Shown piece by piece: positions 48,565 to 56,710 of a stretch of 64,000 nucleotides of DNA. Origin of the DNA: Xiamenia xianingshaonis (GTDB lineage: Bacteria; Actinomycetota; Coriobacteriia; Coriobacteriales; Eggerthellaceae); the NCBI RefSeq assembly GCF_017945865.1, contig NZ_CP072829.1, forward strand, positions 186,001 to 250,000, read 5' to 3'. The position numbers and the translations under genes were made by a program. The notes under the pieces are model-generated. The model saw only the letters and a list, made by a program, of their open reading frames with translations, was not told the origin of the DNA and made no database searches. Each line of letters starts with the position of its first letter. The first letter of the stretch is position 1.

Positions 48565-49549
48565 GGATATAGCCCCCTCGCTTCTGGTAGCGCAAGATGT
48601 CGACGAAGCTTTCGACGCGCGTCTCAAGCCCCGCCGTGCCGCTTTGCGCGTCCACCGTCAGGTTCAAAATCGGCTTGCCCTGGATGCAGCGCACGATGGC
48701 GTCGTCGGTCATAGAGTCCGGCCCGCACGGAAACGCGCTGACCAGCACGATGCCGTCGACGGCGTCGTGCAGAAGCGTGATGGCCCCGATGATCTCGCGG
48801 TTCACGATCCACGGCATGGTCTCGGAGAAGTCGAAGCTGGCGGCAAGCGTCTTTTTGCGATCGTTTTCGCAGGCCATCACGACGTTTGCGCCCAAGTTGC
48901 GCAGCATTTCTGCAATGGTGCCGCCGATGGAGGGGTCGTAGGTCAAATACGGATGCGCCGCCAGCAGGATGGTCAGCGGCGCTTCGCCGGCCTCTTCGGC
49001 GCGACGGACCGCGTCGAACGTGGCCTTCGTGCGGGCGCACGCCGCCTTTTCGGCTTCCTGCTGGGCTCGCACCGCCGCCTTCCAGGCGTGCTTCGCCTGC
49101 TTCGGCATGGCGCCCAGCTTCATCGCGAGCGACAGAAACGCCTGGCGGGCGTCTTGCTTGTCGGCGGTCTCGTTCACCGAGCACGACAGCACGCGCACGG
49201 GCGGGTCGCAAAACGTGTTGGCGACGACGTCGGGCGCGGCTTGGAACTTCGTGCAGAACGCGCGGCGGGCTCCTTCGTTGTCGTAGCAGGGAACGAACAC
49301 GGCGTCGCAGCATTCGCGCAGCTCATCGACGTGTCCGAGGAAGATTTTGCTCGCCAGGCAGCTTTCGTCGGTCGACAGCGCCGTGCCGGCCGCGACGGTG
49401 TCTCTGGTGGTCGGCTCCGATACGACGACGGTGCGTCCGAGCGCTTCGAAAAACGTCGTCCACAGCGCGCCGTAGCGGTGAAACAGCAGCGCCCGCGGAA
49501 TGCCGACGACGCGCACGTCGGCATAGGGGGCGGAAAAGAAGTTCGGCAC
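48551..49549 (-). CDS. Acyl-CoA dehydratase activase-related protein (DUF2229-like)
   Basis: A 332-residue protein with VVGIPRALLFHRYGALWTTF at the start, ESCLASKIFLGHV and a cysteine-bearing VPCYDNEG loop, typical of the DUF2229 part of the dehydratase/activase family. The C-terminal half repeats the Rossmann-like fold (LLAAHPYLTYDPSIGG). I chose the GTG at 49549 because CGAAAGGACGCCTT precedes it; a more distal ATG at 49570 is in frame. It is first in the three-gene unit and overlaps the next gene. Confidence 0.75.
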   Translation of the reverse strand: MPNFFSAPYADVRVVGIPRALLFHRYGALWTTFFEALGRTVVVSEPTTRDTVAAGTALSTDESCLASKIFLGHVDELRECCDAVFVPCYDNEGARRAFCTKFQAAPDVVANTFCDPPVRVLSCSVNETADKQDARQAFLSLAMKLGAMPKQAKHAWKAAVRAQQEAEKAACARTKATFDAVRRAEEAGEAPLTILLAAHPYLTYDPSIGGTIAEMLRNLGANVVMACENDRKKTLAASFDFSETMPWIVNREIIGAITLLHDAVDGIVLVSAFPCGPDSMTDDAIVRCIQGKPILNLTVDAQSGTAGLETRVESFVDILRYQKRGGYIHGEA

Positions 49550-49794
49550 AAGGCGTCCTTTCGAGAGCATCCGGCGGGTTTGCGTGTGAATCGCTCTATT
49601 CTACTGCTCGCGCCGCACTGCCTTTCTGCGTCCTGAAAGTCGCGGCAAACCTTCACGCGTCGGGCCGGGTGGGCAAGAGGCCTTTGCGCGGCGCCTCGAA
49701 GCCCGGCAACGGTGCGCCTTCAACTGTGGCCGACCTGCGGCGCAAGGGCTATACTGGCAGGGAAGACCGGCCCTGCGTTCGATAGGAGACCCCC

Positions 49795-50229
49795 ATGGCT
49801 GTCAATCACATTCTTGTCGCATACGACGAATCCGAGGGAGCCGACCGTGCGCTCGCCATGGCCGCCGACTTGGCGGCGCTCGATGCGAACCTGCGCGTCG
49901 ACGTGGTCTACGTGGTGCCCATTCCCTTGCTTGACCAGCGGCAACAGGAAGGCTTCCGCGACATTTTGGACATGATGATCTCCGACGGCGAAAGCCTGCT
50001 GACCGACGCCATCGACAAGCTGGGCGCAGACGTGGCGCTGCAGTTCGACTCGCTGCTGCTGACCGGCGCAAGCCCTGCGACCGAAATCCTCAAGCTTTTG
50101 CAGCAGCGCAATAACTACGACATGGTCATTGTGGGCAACCGCGGGCTGTCGGGCCTGAAAGAGTACACGGGCAGCGTCAGCCTGAAAATCCTCAACGGCG
50201 CGCAGGTTCCCGTGCTCATCGTGAAGTAA
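49795..50229 (+). CDS. Universal stress protein (UspA family)
   Basis: A 144-residue single-domain UspA. It begins NHILVAYDESEGADRAL and carries the ATP-binding pattern G-2x-G-9x-G-(S/T) in GNRGLSGLKEYTGSVS, so it is the nucleotide-binding type. Such proteins are induced on growth arrest; targets are unknown. GATAGGAG precedes the ATG. The methyltransferase follows 60 bp later on the same strand and may be cotranscribed. Confidence 0.93.
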   Translation: MAVNHILVAYDESEGADRALAMAADLAALDANLRVDVVYVVPIPLLDQRQQEGFRDILDMMISDGESLLTDAIDKLGADVALQFDSLLLTGASPATEILKLLQQRNNYDMVIVGNRGLSGLKEYTGSVSLKILNGAQVPVLIVK

Positions 50230-50289
50230 CGGCGCGGGCGAAGCGGTTGGAAAGTTCAGAACGTTCAGAGGATTCAGAAGGGGAAGCGT

Positions 50290-51156
50290 GTGATCGAAGC
50301 GGCGGATTCGCTTGACGACGAGCGGCTTGACGCGTACGCCCGGCTGACCGACACGCAGCTGCGAAATCGGTTGGAGCCGGAGAAAGGCCTGTTCATCGCT
50401 GAGTCGGCGAAGGTGATCGAGCGGGCGTTGGCGGCGGGGTGCGAGCCGCTGTCGCTGTTGATGGAGGGCAAGTGGCTGGATCCTTTGGCCGATCTGCTGA
50501 AAGACGTCGAGCGCCGCTGGCCGGGGGTGCCGGTGTTCGTGCTGCCGCACGACGAACTTGAGCGCCTGACCGGCTTCGAGGTGACGCGCGGGGCGCTGGG
50601 CGCGTTTCGGCGTCCGGCGCTGCCGCCGGCCGAAGAGCTGCTGCGCGACGCCCGCCTGGTCGCGGTGCTTGAAGACATCACGAATCCTACGAACGTCGGG
50701 GCCATCTTCCGCTCGGCCGCGGCGCTGGGGGTGGACGCCGTGCTGGTGACGCCCGGGTGCTACGATCCGCTGTACCGTCGCGCGGTGCGCGTGTCGATGG
50801 GCACGGTGTTCCAGGTGCCGTGGTGCCGCATCGGCGATGACGTGGCGGGCAAGGGGGCGCACGGCAACGTCGAGCGAGCGGGCGGCTGGGCGAAAACAGG
50901 CCTGCCGCTCTTGCATGACCTGGGGTTTTCGGTGGCCGCAATGGCGCTGACCGACCGGTCGGTTCCGCTGGACGACCCGGCGCTTGCCGAATGCGATCGC
51001 CTGGCCGTGGTGCTGGGCACCGAGGGGGAAGGCCTGGCCGATTCCACCATCGCGCAAGCCGACTTCACCGTGCGCATCCCCATGGCCAACGGCGTCGATT
51101 CCCTGAACGTCGCAGCTGCCAGCGCGGTCGCCTTTTGGCAGCTGCGCCGCTCGTAG
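50290..51156 (+). CDS. SpoU/TrmH-family RNA methyltransferase
   Basis: A 288-residue SPOUT methyltransferase. The C-terminal domain shows the three motifs: NPTNVGAIFRSAAALG, LGTEGEGL and IPMANGVDSLNVAAASAVAFW, forming the trefoil knot that binds SAM. The N-terminal substrate-binding domain (1-110) resembles the TsnR/RlmB-like L7Ae fold. It methylates a ribose 2'-OH in rRNA or tRNA; the site is not readable. The GTG start follows AGAAGGGGAAGC. Confidence 0.88.
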   Translation: MIEAADSLDDERLDAYARLTDTQLRNRLEPEKGLFIAESAKVIERALAAGCEPLSLLMEGKWLDPLADLLKDVERRWPGVPVFVLPHDELERLTGFEVTRGALGAFRRPALPPAEELLRDARLVAVLEDITNPTNVGAIFRSAAALGVDAVLVTPGCYDPLYRRAVRVSMGTVFQVPWCRIGDDVAGKGAHGNVERAGGWAKTGLPLLHDLGFSVAAMALTDRSVPLDDPALAECDRLAVVLGTEGEGLADSTIAQADFTVRIPMANGVDSLNVAAASAVAFWQLRRS

Positions 51157-51246
51157 CAGGCGTCTGCCGCAGCTCGCAAGAATCCGGACGCGGCGCGCGG
51201 GACATACGACAAGAGATGCAGAAGCGATCGAAGCAAGGCGGTGTTC

Positions 51247-52215
51247 ATGGGCACGACCAGGAAGTTCTCGATTGTGGGGGATTCTATCAGCACGCTTCGA
51301 GGGCACAACCCAGAAGGCTGGCGGGTGTACTACGAAGGCGCGGAGGCCGACGCGGCGGGCGTGCACGCGCCCGAAGACACCTGGTGGGACGCGGTGATCA
51401 GGCACTTCGACGGCGTTCTTGTTGCGAACGCGTCGTATTCGGGCAGCATGGCGGAAGGCGCGGGCTTCCCGGCGGGGTGCAGCCCCGAACGCGCCGCTGC
51501 GGCGGCCCCGGACGATGAGGCGCCCGACGACGTGGTGGTGCTTCTCGGCATCAACGACTACGGGTGGGGAAGCGCCGCCGCTCAAGCGCTGGGCGCAAGT
51601 GCCGCCGCCCCGGCAGATCAAGCAGCTGACCTGGGCTTTCCCACGTACGGCCGCCCGGCGCGTCCCTGCGCGGACGACGCGGCGCAGGCCGTTCGGCGCG
51701 AAGGGCTCGTGCGCGGGCTGCAGGCCCAGGCCGCCGCATCGCCCGAAGCGCGGCTTTCCCGGTTCGCTGCCGCCTACGACGCCATGGTCGCCCGTCTGCG
51801 GGCAGTCTGCCCCGCCGCCCGCATCTGGTGCTGCACGCTCGTGCCCGGCCGGGTGGCGGGACAGGCGTCGTCCACCCATGCCTACGCCCTGCGCGGCATC
51901 CCCTTCGACGCGTACAACGACGCCATTCGCGCCGCTGCCGCCCGCCACGGCGCCCGTACGGCCGACATCCGCGCCTTTGGGCAGGACTACGAGGCGACCG
52001 ACGGCACGCACCCCACCAAGCGCGGCATGGCCCAGCTGGCGGCCATGGTCGTCTCCGCCATGGAAGGGCGCCCCTATGCGGGCGATCCGTCTCTGACCTC
52101 GCAAAACGCCTGCCCCCTTGGCCGCGGCACCTGCGAAGGCTGCCGCTGCGCCGACGTCGAGCCAACCCGCTGGTCCTGCGTCTGCACCGCGCTCATGCCC
52201 GCCGCGCACGCATAA
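51247..52215 (+). CDS. SGNH/GDSL-family hydrolase
   Basis: A 322-residue esterase/lipase-fold protein. Block I GDSIS has the nucleophile Ser, ANASYSGS supplies the oxyanion Gly, GIND the Asn, and TDGTHPTKRG the Asp and His of the triad. No signal peptide is seen. The C-terminus has a Cys-rich end (CPLGRGTCEGCRCADVEP...CVCTA), an unusual addition that may bind metal. An Ala-rich insertion lies near residues 110-145. The substrate (acetyl-polysaccharide, lipid) is unknown. Confidence 0.8.
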   Translation: MGTTRKFSIVGDSISTLRGHNPEGWRVYYEGAEADAAGVHAPEDTWWDAVIRHFDGVLVANASYSGSMAEGAGFPAGCSPERAAAAAPDDEAPDDVVVLLGINDYGWGSAAAQALGASAAAPADQAADLGFPTYGRPARPCADDAAQAVRREGLVRGLQAQAAASPEARLSRFAAAYDAMVARLRAVCPAARIWCCTLVPGRVAGQASSTHAYALRGIPFDAYNDAIRAAAARHGARTADIRAFGQDYEATDGTHPTKRGMAQLAAMVVSAMEGRPYAGDPSLTSQNACPLGRGTCEGCRCADVEPTRWSCVCTALMPAAHA

Positions 52216-52327
52216 GGTCGCGTCGGCGTGTGCTCGGCTTGCAAGGGCGGTCCTTGCGCGGGCGGGGACGTTTTTTTTGCAGACGGGCCGCGCCCGCCGC
52301 GTCCTTCTAAAGGGACCGTGAAATTCG

Positions 52328-52356
52328 TTGACAGGTAATCTTAAATTACTACAATC
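52328..52356 (+). promoter_or_regulatory. htpG promoter with palindromic spacer
   Basis: TTGACA (52328-52333) is followed 17 bp later by ACAATC (52351-52356). The spacer contains GTAAT-N5-ATTAC, an inverted repeat that could be an operator. The stretch is AT-rich against its surroundings. The start codon lies about 93 bp downstream. Confidence 0.6.
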
Positions 52357-52448
52357 GCTTATTGGCACTCTCGATGCCAGACTGCTAAAAGCGCTCGTCC
52401 GTGCCGGCACCTGCCCGCCCGCGACCCTTCCGAAAGGACCAACCGCCC

Positions 52449-54386
52449 GTGAAAAAGTTCAAAACCGAAAGCCAAAAGCTGCTCGATCTCATGATCAACT
52501 CCATCTATACGAACCGCGAGATCTTCCTGCGCGAGCTCGTCTCGAACGCCTCGGATGCGGTCGACAAGCTCTACTTTGCCAGCCTCACCGATTCCGACAT
52601 TCAGCTCAACCGCGCTGACCTGCGCATTCTCGTCAGCTTCGACGCCGATGCGCGGACCGTCACCGTCAGCGACAACGGCATCGGCATGACGCAGGACCAG
52701 CTCGACAAAAACCTCGGTACCATCGCGCATTCCGATTCGATGGCGTTCAAGGCCGACAACGCCGAGCGCCAAGGCGACGACGTCGACATCATCGGCCAGT
52801 TCGGCGTCGGCTTCTATTCGGCGTTCATGGTCGCCAAGAAGGTCCGCGTCGTGTCCCGCGCGTTCGGGTCCGACGAGGCCTGGGCCTGGGAATCCAACGG
52901 CGTCGACGGCTACACCATCGAGCCCGCCGCCCGCGACGAGCACGGCACCGACGTCGTCCTCACGCTGAAGGACAACACCGACGACGAAAGCTTCGACGAA
53001 TTCCTCACCGAATACGGCTTGAAGAACCTCATCAAGCGCTACAGCAACTATGTGCGCTACCCCATCCAAATGGAGGTCACCAAGACGCGCGAAGTGCTGA
53101 AACCCGAGGTCATCGGCGAGGAAGGCGACACGGAAGACACGCCCGCCAGCCCCGAATACGAAACCTACGCCGAGCTTGACACCATCAACTCGATGATCCC
53201 CATTTGGAAGCGCCAGAAATCCGAGGTCACGCCGGAAGAGTACGCCGAGTTCTACAAGGCCGACTTCCACGACTTCGCCGATCCCGCCGCCACGTTCTCC
53301 ATCCACGCGGAAGGCGCGCTGTCCTACGACGCGCTGCTGTTCATTCCCAGCCGCGCCCCGTACGACCTGTACAGCAAGGACTTCAAGAAGGGCCTGGCGC
53401 TCTACAGCTCCAACGTGCTCATCATGGAAAAATGCGAAGAGCTGCTGCCCGACCATTACAACTTCGTGCGCGGCGTCGTCGACAGCCAGGACCTCACGCT
53501 CAACATCAGCCGCGAAACGCTGCAGCACAACAGCCAGCTGCGCGCCATCGCCAAGCGCATTGAGAAGAAGGTCACGTCCGAGCTGAAAAAGATGCTCGAA
53601 AACGACCGCGACACGTACGAGACGTTTTTCCAGAACTTCGGCCGCGGGCTGGAATTCGGCATCTACCACAGCTACGGAGCGTTGAAAAGCGAGCTGTCCG
53701 ACCTGCTGCTGTTCTGGAGCGCGAAGCAGAAGAAGCGCGTGACGTTTGCCGAATACGTCGCCGCGAAAGAAGAGGGGCAGACCGCCATCTACTACGCCGT
53801 CGGCGAGACGGTCGAGCGGCTTGAGAAGATGCCGGTGGTGAAGGCGGTGCTCTCGCGCGGCTATGACGTGCTGCTGTGCACGCAGGACGTGGACGAGTTC
53901 TGCTTCCAGACGATGATGAACTACGGCGAAGGCGACGACGCGTTGGCGCTCAAAAACGTCGCGGGCGGCGACCTTGATTTGGCGACGGAGGACGAAAAGG
54001 CGGCCGCCGAAGCCGTGACCAAGGAAAACGCCGACCTGTTCGCAGCCATGAAAGAGGCGCTGGGCGATGCGGTGTCCGACGTGGCGGTGTCGTCGCGGCT
54101 GACCGACGAGCCGGCGGCCCTCACGGCGGCGGGGCCGGTGTCGCTTGAGATGGAGCGCATTCTGTCGCAGATGCCCGACAGCCCCGGCATCACGTCCGAG
54201 CGCGTGCTGGAGCTGAACGCGACGCATCCCGTGTTCGCGGCGCTGCGCACGGCGCAGGAGGCCGGCGACGCCGAGAAGGTGCGCCTGTATGCCGACATTC
54301 TGTACAACCAGGCGCTTTTGATGGCCGGCATGCCGCTTGAAGATCCGGTGGCGTATGCGAACGAAGTGGCCGGTTTGATGAAGTAG
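52449..54386 (+). CDS. htpG: Chaperone HtpG (Hsp90)
   Basis: A 645-residue Hsp90. The GHKL ATP site is clear: LRELVSNASDAVDKL (catalytic Glu and metal-binding Asn), DNGIGM and GQFGVGFYS. The middle and dimerisation domains follow in the usual lengths. It remodels client proteins with ATP. The GTG at 52449 is preceded by GAAAGGACC; the frame is open to 52401 but that is outside the domain. It has its own promoter and is followed by a 211-nt palindrome before a convergent gene. Confidence 0.97.
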   Translation: MKKFKTESQKLLDLMINSIYTNREIFLRELVSNASDAVDKLYFASLTDSDIQLNRADLRILVSFDADARTVTVSDNGIGMTQDQLDKNLGTIAHSDSMAFKADNAERQGDDVDIIGQFGVGFYSAFMVAKKVRVVSRAFGSDEAWAWESNGVDGYTIEPAARDEHGTDVVLTLKDNTDDESFDEFLTEYGLKNLIKRYSNYVRYPIQMEVTKTREVLKPEVIGEEGDTEDTPASPEYETYAELDTINSMIPIWKRQKSEVTPEEYAEFYKADFHDFADPAATFSIHAEGALSYDALLFIPSRAPYDLYSKDFKKGLALYSSNVLIMEKCEELLPDHYNFVRGVVDSQDLTLNISRETLQHNSQLRAIAKRIEKKVTSELKKMLENDRDTYETFFQNFGRGLEFGIYHSYGALKSELSDLLLFWSAKQKKRVTFAEYVAAKEEGQTAIYYAVGETVERLEKMPVVKAVLSRGYDVLLCTQDVDEFCFQTMMNYGEGDDALALKNVAGGDLDLATEDEKAAAEAVTKENADLFAAMKEALGDAVSDVAVSSRLTDEPAALTAAGPVSLEMERILSQMPDSPGITSERVLELNATHPVFAALRTAQEAGDAEKVRLYADILYNQALLMAGMPLEDPVAYANEVAGLMK

Positions 54387-54445
54387 CGACGCGGGCGCTT
54401 GAGCGGGGCTGTCGCTGCAAGCCGTCGTCCGAAGTCGTTGGACGG

Positions 54446-54656
54446 CGCTTCCGCCGCGACGGCTCCGCTTTGACGCGTCGTCGGGTGCCCGGAGGCCCCG
54501 GAATAGGCAGGGGGAGGGCCCATGCTCAAACAGTCCTCGCTCGGCGGAAACGTCCGCTGGACGTTTCCGTTCGCTGCGGAACTGCGCGTGGACCCTCCCC
54601 CTGCCGATTCCGGGGGTCAGGCTCTCGGACAAGGCTCCGCCGTCGTGGCGGAACCG
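54446..54656. repeat. 211-nt long imperfect palindrome (bidirectional terminator or mobile palindromic element)
   Basis: Outer arms 54446-54467 and 54633-54656 are near-complementary, middle arms about 54496-54520 and 54590-54614 pair over about 24 bp, and an 11-bp perfect inner hairpin (54545-54555 with 54559-54569) forms the tip. The symmetry is strong enough that both strands read similar spurious peptides (GIGRGR-x-HAQ). It lies between convergent genes. Confidence 0.75.
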
Positions 54657-54698
54657 CCTGCCGAGGGGTGGAACGTTCTTGCTGATGGCTCCGCTTCC

Positions 54699-55700
54699 CT
54701 AGATATACTCCCCGAAAACTGCGTCTGGCCAGGGGTTTTCGGGGCTTTTCCACGTGTTGGTGGCTTCGATGGCGGCTCTGCTTGGCGTGGTGCCGGCTTT
54801 TTCTAGCCGCTCGGCGCGGTAGGCTTGCGCTTCGTTGATGAGTGCGGCGAACAGGCGGCCCATCGACTTGTCGCCGGCGAAAAACTCGGGGTGCCATTGC
54901 ACGCCCATCATGAAGCGGTACCGGGGGCATTCGATGGCCTCGACCAGCCCATCGGTCGCGTACGCCACGGGCTCGAATCGCGGCGCCACCGTGCGAACGC
55001 CCTGGTGGTGCATGGAATTCACCGGCATGCGGTCGGCCTTTAGGAGCCGCCCGAGCTTGGACGTCGGCGCCACGTCCACGAAATGCGTCGCCACTTCGTA
55101 CGCCTTCTTCTGCCAGTGTTCGATCGGTTGGCGTTCCAGCAGGTCAAGCGTCTCGTCAGGCGCGACGCCGTCAAGCGCGCAGGTGGGCAGGGGGTGCTGC
55201 TGCTCCAGGTCCACGAACAGCGATCCGCCGAAGAACACGTTGATGACCTGCATTCCGCGGCAGATGCCCAAAAGCGGCACGTCGAAGGCGTGGGCGTATC
55301 GCAGCACGCACGCTTCAAGCTCTTCGCGGGCGGGCGTGAATTCCGAAAGCGTCTGCTCGAGGGTGCCGCCGGGTTGGACGGTCTCGTTGTACCGGGCGGG
55401 GTCGATGTCTTGCCCGCCGGTCAGAATGAATGCGTCGAGCAGGGGAAACAGCGCCTCGTACACCGAATGCTCGTCGACGATGGGCAGCACGAGCGGCGTT
55501 CCGCCCGCCGCGATGACCGCGTGGTTGTAGCGGTCGGGAAGGCGCAGGGACGCTTCGCCGGGCAGGTGCGTCGGCACGATGCCCACCAAGGGCCGCCCGC
55601 CGGCGGCCGGCATGGTTTCTGACGCGTCGGCGCGACCGGGCCGTTCGCCGTTCGGCTCGGTTTCGCTTGCGGTGCTGAAGATGTTTGCTTCGGTGCCCAT
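54699..55700 (-). CDS. Gamma-glutamyl-GABA hydrolase-like class I amidotransferase (peptidase C26)
   Basis: A 333-residue hydrolase with the nucleophile Cys in LLGICRGMQ and the His-Glu pair in VQWHPEF, plus the C26-type SMHHQGV motif. PuuD-like enzymes split gamma-glutamyl-GABA or related amides. Putrescine genes are not nearby, so the substrate is open. The start at 55700 follows GAAAGAGGCC; the frame continues to 55775. Residues 1-35 are a non-conserved extension. Confidence 0.88.
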   Translation of the reverse strand: MGTEANIFSTASETEPNGERPGRADASETMPAAGGRPLVGIVPTHLPGEASLRLPDRYNHAVIAAGGTPLVLPIVDEHSVYEALFPLLDAFILTGGQDIDPARYNETVQPGGTLEQTLSEFTPAREELEACVLRYAHAFDVPLLGICRGMQVINVFFGGSLFVDLEQQHPLPTCALDGVAPDETLDLLERQPIEHWQKKAYEVATHFVDVAPTSKLGRLLKADRMPVNSMHHQGVRTVAPRFEPVAYATDGLVEAIECPRYRFMMGVQWHPEFFAGDKSMGRLFAALINEAQAYRAERLEKAGTTPSRAAIEATNTWKSPENPWPDAVFGEYI

Positions 55701-55927
55701 GGCCTCTTTCGTGATCGGTGTCGTGTCGCCATGATACGCGAAAACCGGCTGCGGGAAAATGGTGCATTTTTCCATCAGGATTTGCGCTTCGCCCGTGCCG
55801 TGGCAGAACGTGTCGGGCGCGTTTGTTTGTCGCCTTTGTTAAATATGCTGACCCGCTGGCTGAGAATATCCGTCCGAAGGCATACAATGCAGACGGTTGT
55901 CCAAGGATCGATGGAGGCGTGAGGGGC

Positions 55928-56617
55928 GTGCAGGGCTCGCAGGACAGGCGAAGCGATGAAGCCGAGGCCGAACGCAGCGCACGATGCGGCCTCGAACGTG
56001 AAAGCGAGGCGGCGCGCGCGGTGCTCGACCGCGTGCTCAAGGCGCATGAAACGTGGTTCGACGTGACGCGCACGTACGAATTCGCCGGCCGCACGTTTGC
56101 GGGCTACGCGGAATTTCACTCGGAAGCCGAACAATACGTGCTGGTCAAGCGCGCAAAGCTGTGGGGCGTCAACACGCACGAATACCTCTTCTTCGACGTG
56201 CGCCGCCGTCTCGACGCCGATGCATTCGCCGAACTCGTGCGCTTCATGACCACCGAGGCGCTTGCGAAAGTGAGCCCCAACCCCGAGCACATGACCTCGT
56301 ACGTGTCGCTGGTGGTCGTGGCCGACGAAGTGGCGCCGGACCTCGACAAGCCCATCAGGCGCACGCGCTTCCGCAAGAACTTCCAACTGGGCTTGCAGGG
56401 CTGGGCCGACCTTCGCGTTGCCGTCATCGATCTGGCTCGGACGACCGTCATAACCAATGCCAGGGGCGAAGAGCTGCGGGCGACGCTGTGCAACAATGCG
56501 GAAGCGGCACTCGGATGTTCGTTTGACCAGCGGAAACGGCGCACAACGTCGCAGTCCGCCCGAGGGGGCCGTGCAACCCACGCCGCTCTCGACGAGCAGG
56601 CGGCACGCTTGAAGTGA
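55928..56617 (+). CDS. Hypothetical protein, 229 residues
   Basis: A soluble protein of unrecognised family. The central part has alternating strands and helices (HETWFDVTRTYEFAGRTFAG, THEYLFFDVRRRLDADAFAE) and a Phe/Tyr-rich sheet; the C-terminal tail is basic and disordered-looking. A GTG at 55928 follows GAGGGGC; a GTG at 55919 is an alternative with GGAGG too close. It lies 94 bp before CstA on the same strand. Confidence 0.55.
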   Translation: MQGSQDRRSDEAEAERSARCGLERESEAARAVLDRVLKAHETWFDVTRTYEFAGRTFAGYAEFHSEAEQYVLVKRAKLWGVNTHEYLFFDVRRRLDADAFAELVRFMTTEALAKVSPNPEHMTSYVSLVVVADEVAPDLDKPIRRTRFRKNFQLGLQGWADLRVAVIDLARTTVITNARGEELRATLCNNAEAALGCSFDQRKRRTTSQSARGGRATHAALDEQAARLK

Positions 56618-56710
56618 GTCGTCTTCAGAACACGTTGCCACCGCGGCGTGTTTTGCAGACGCTTCACATTCCGCCCGTGGCGAAACCGCTTCGGAAGGAG
56701 GAGCTTCATC

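Noticed and set aside
52359-54632. 757-codon antisense frame over htpG
   Set aside because: Shadow of htpG; its first part only reflects the palindrome after the gene.
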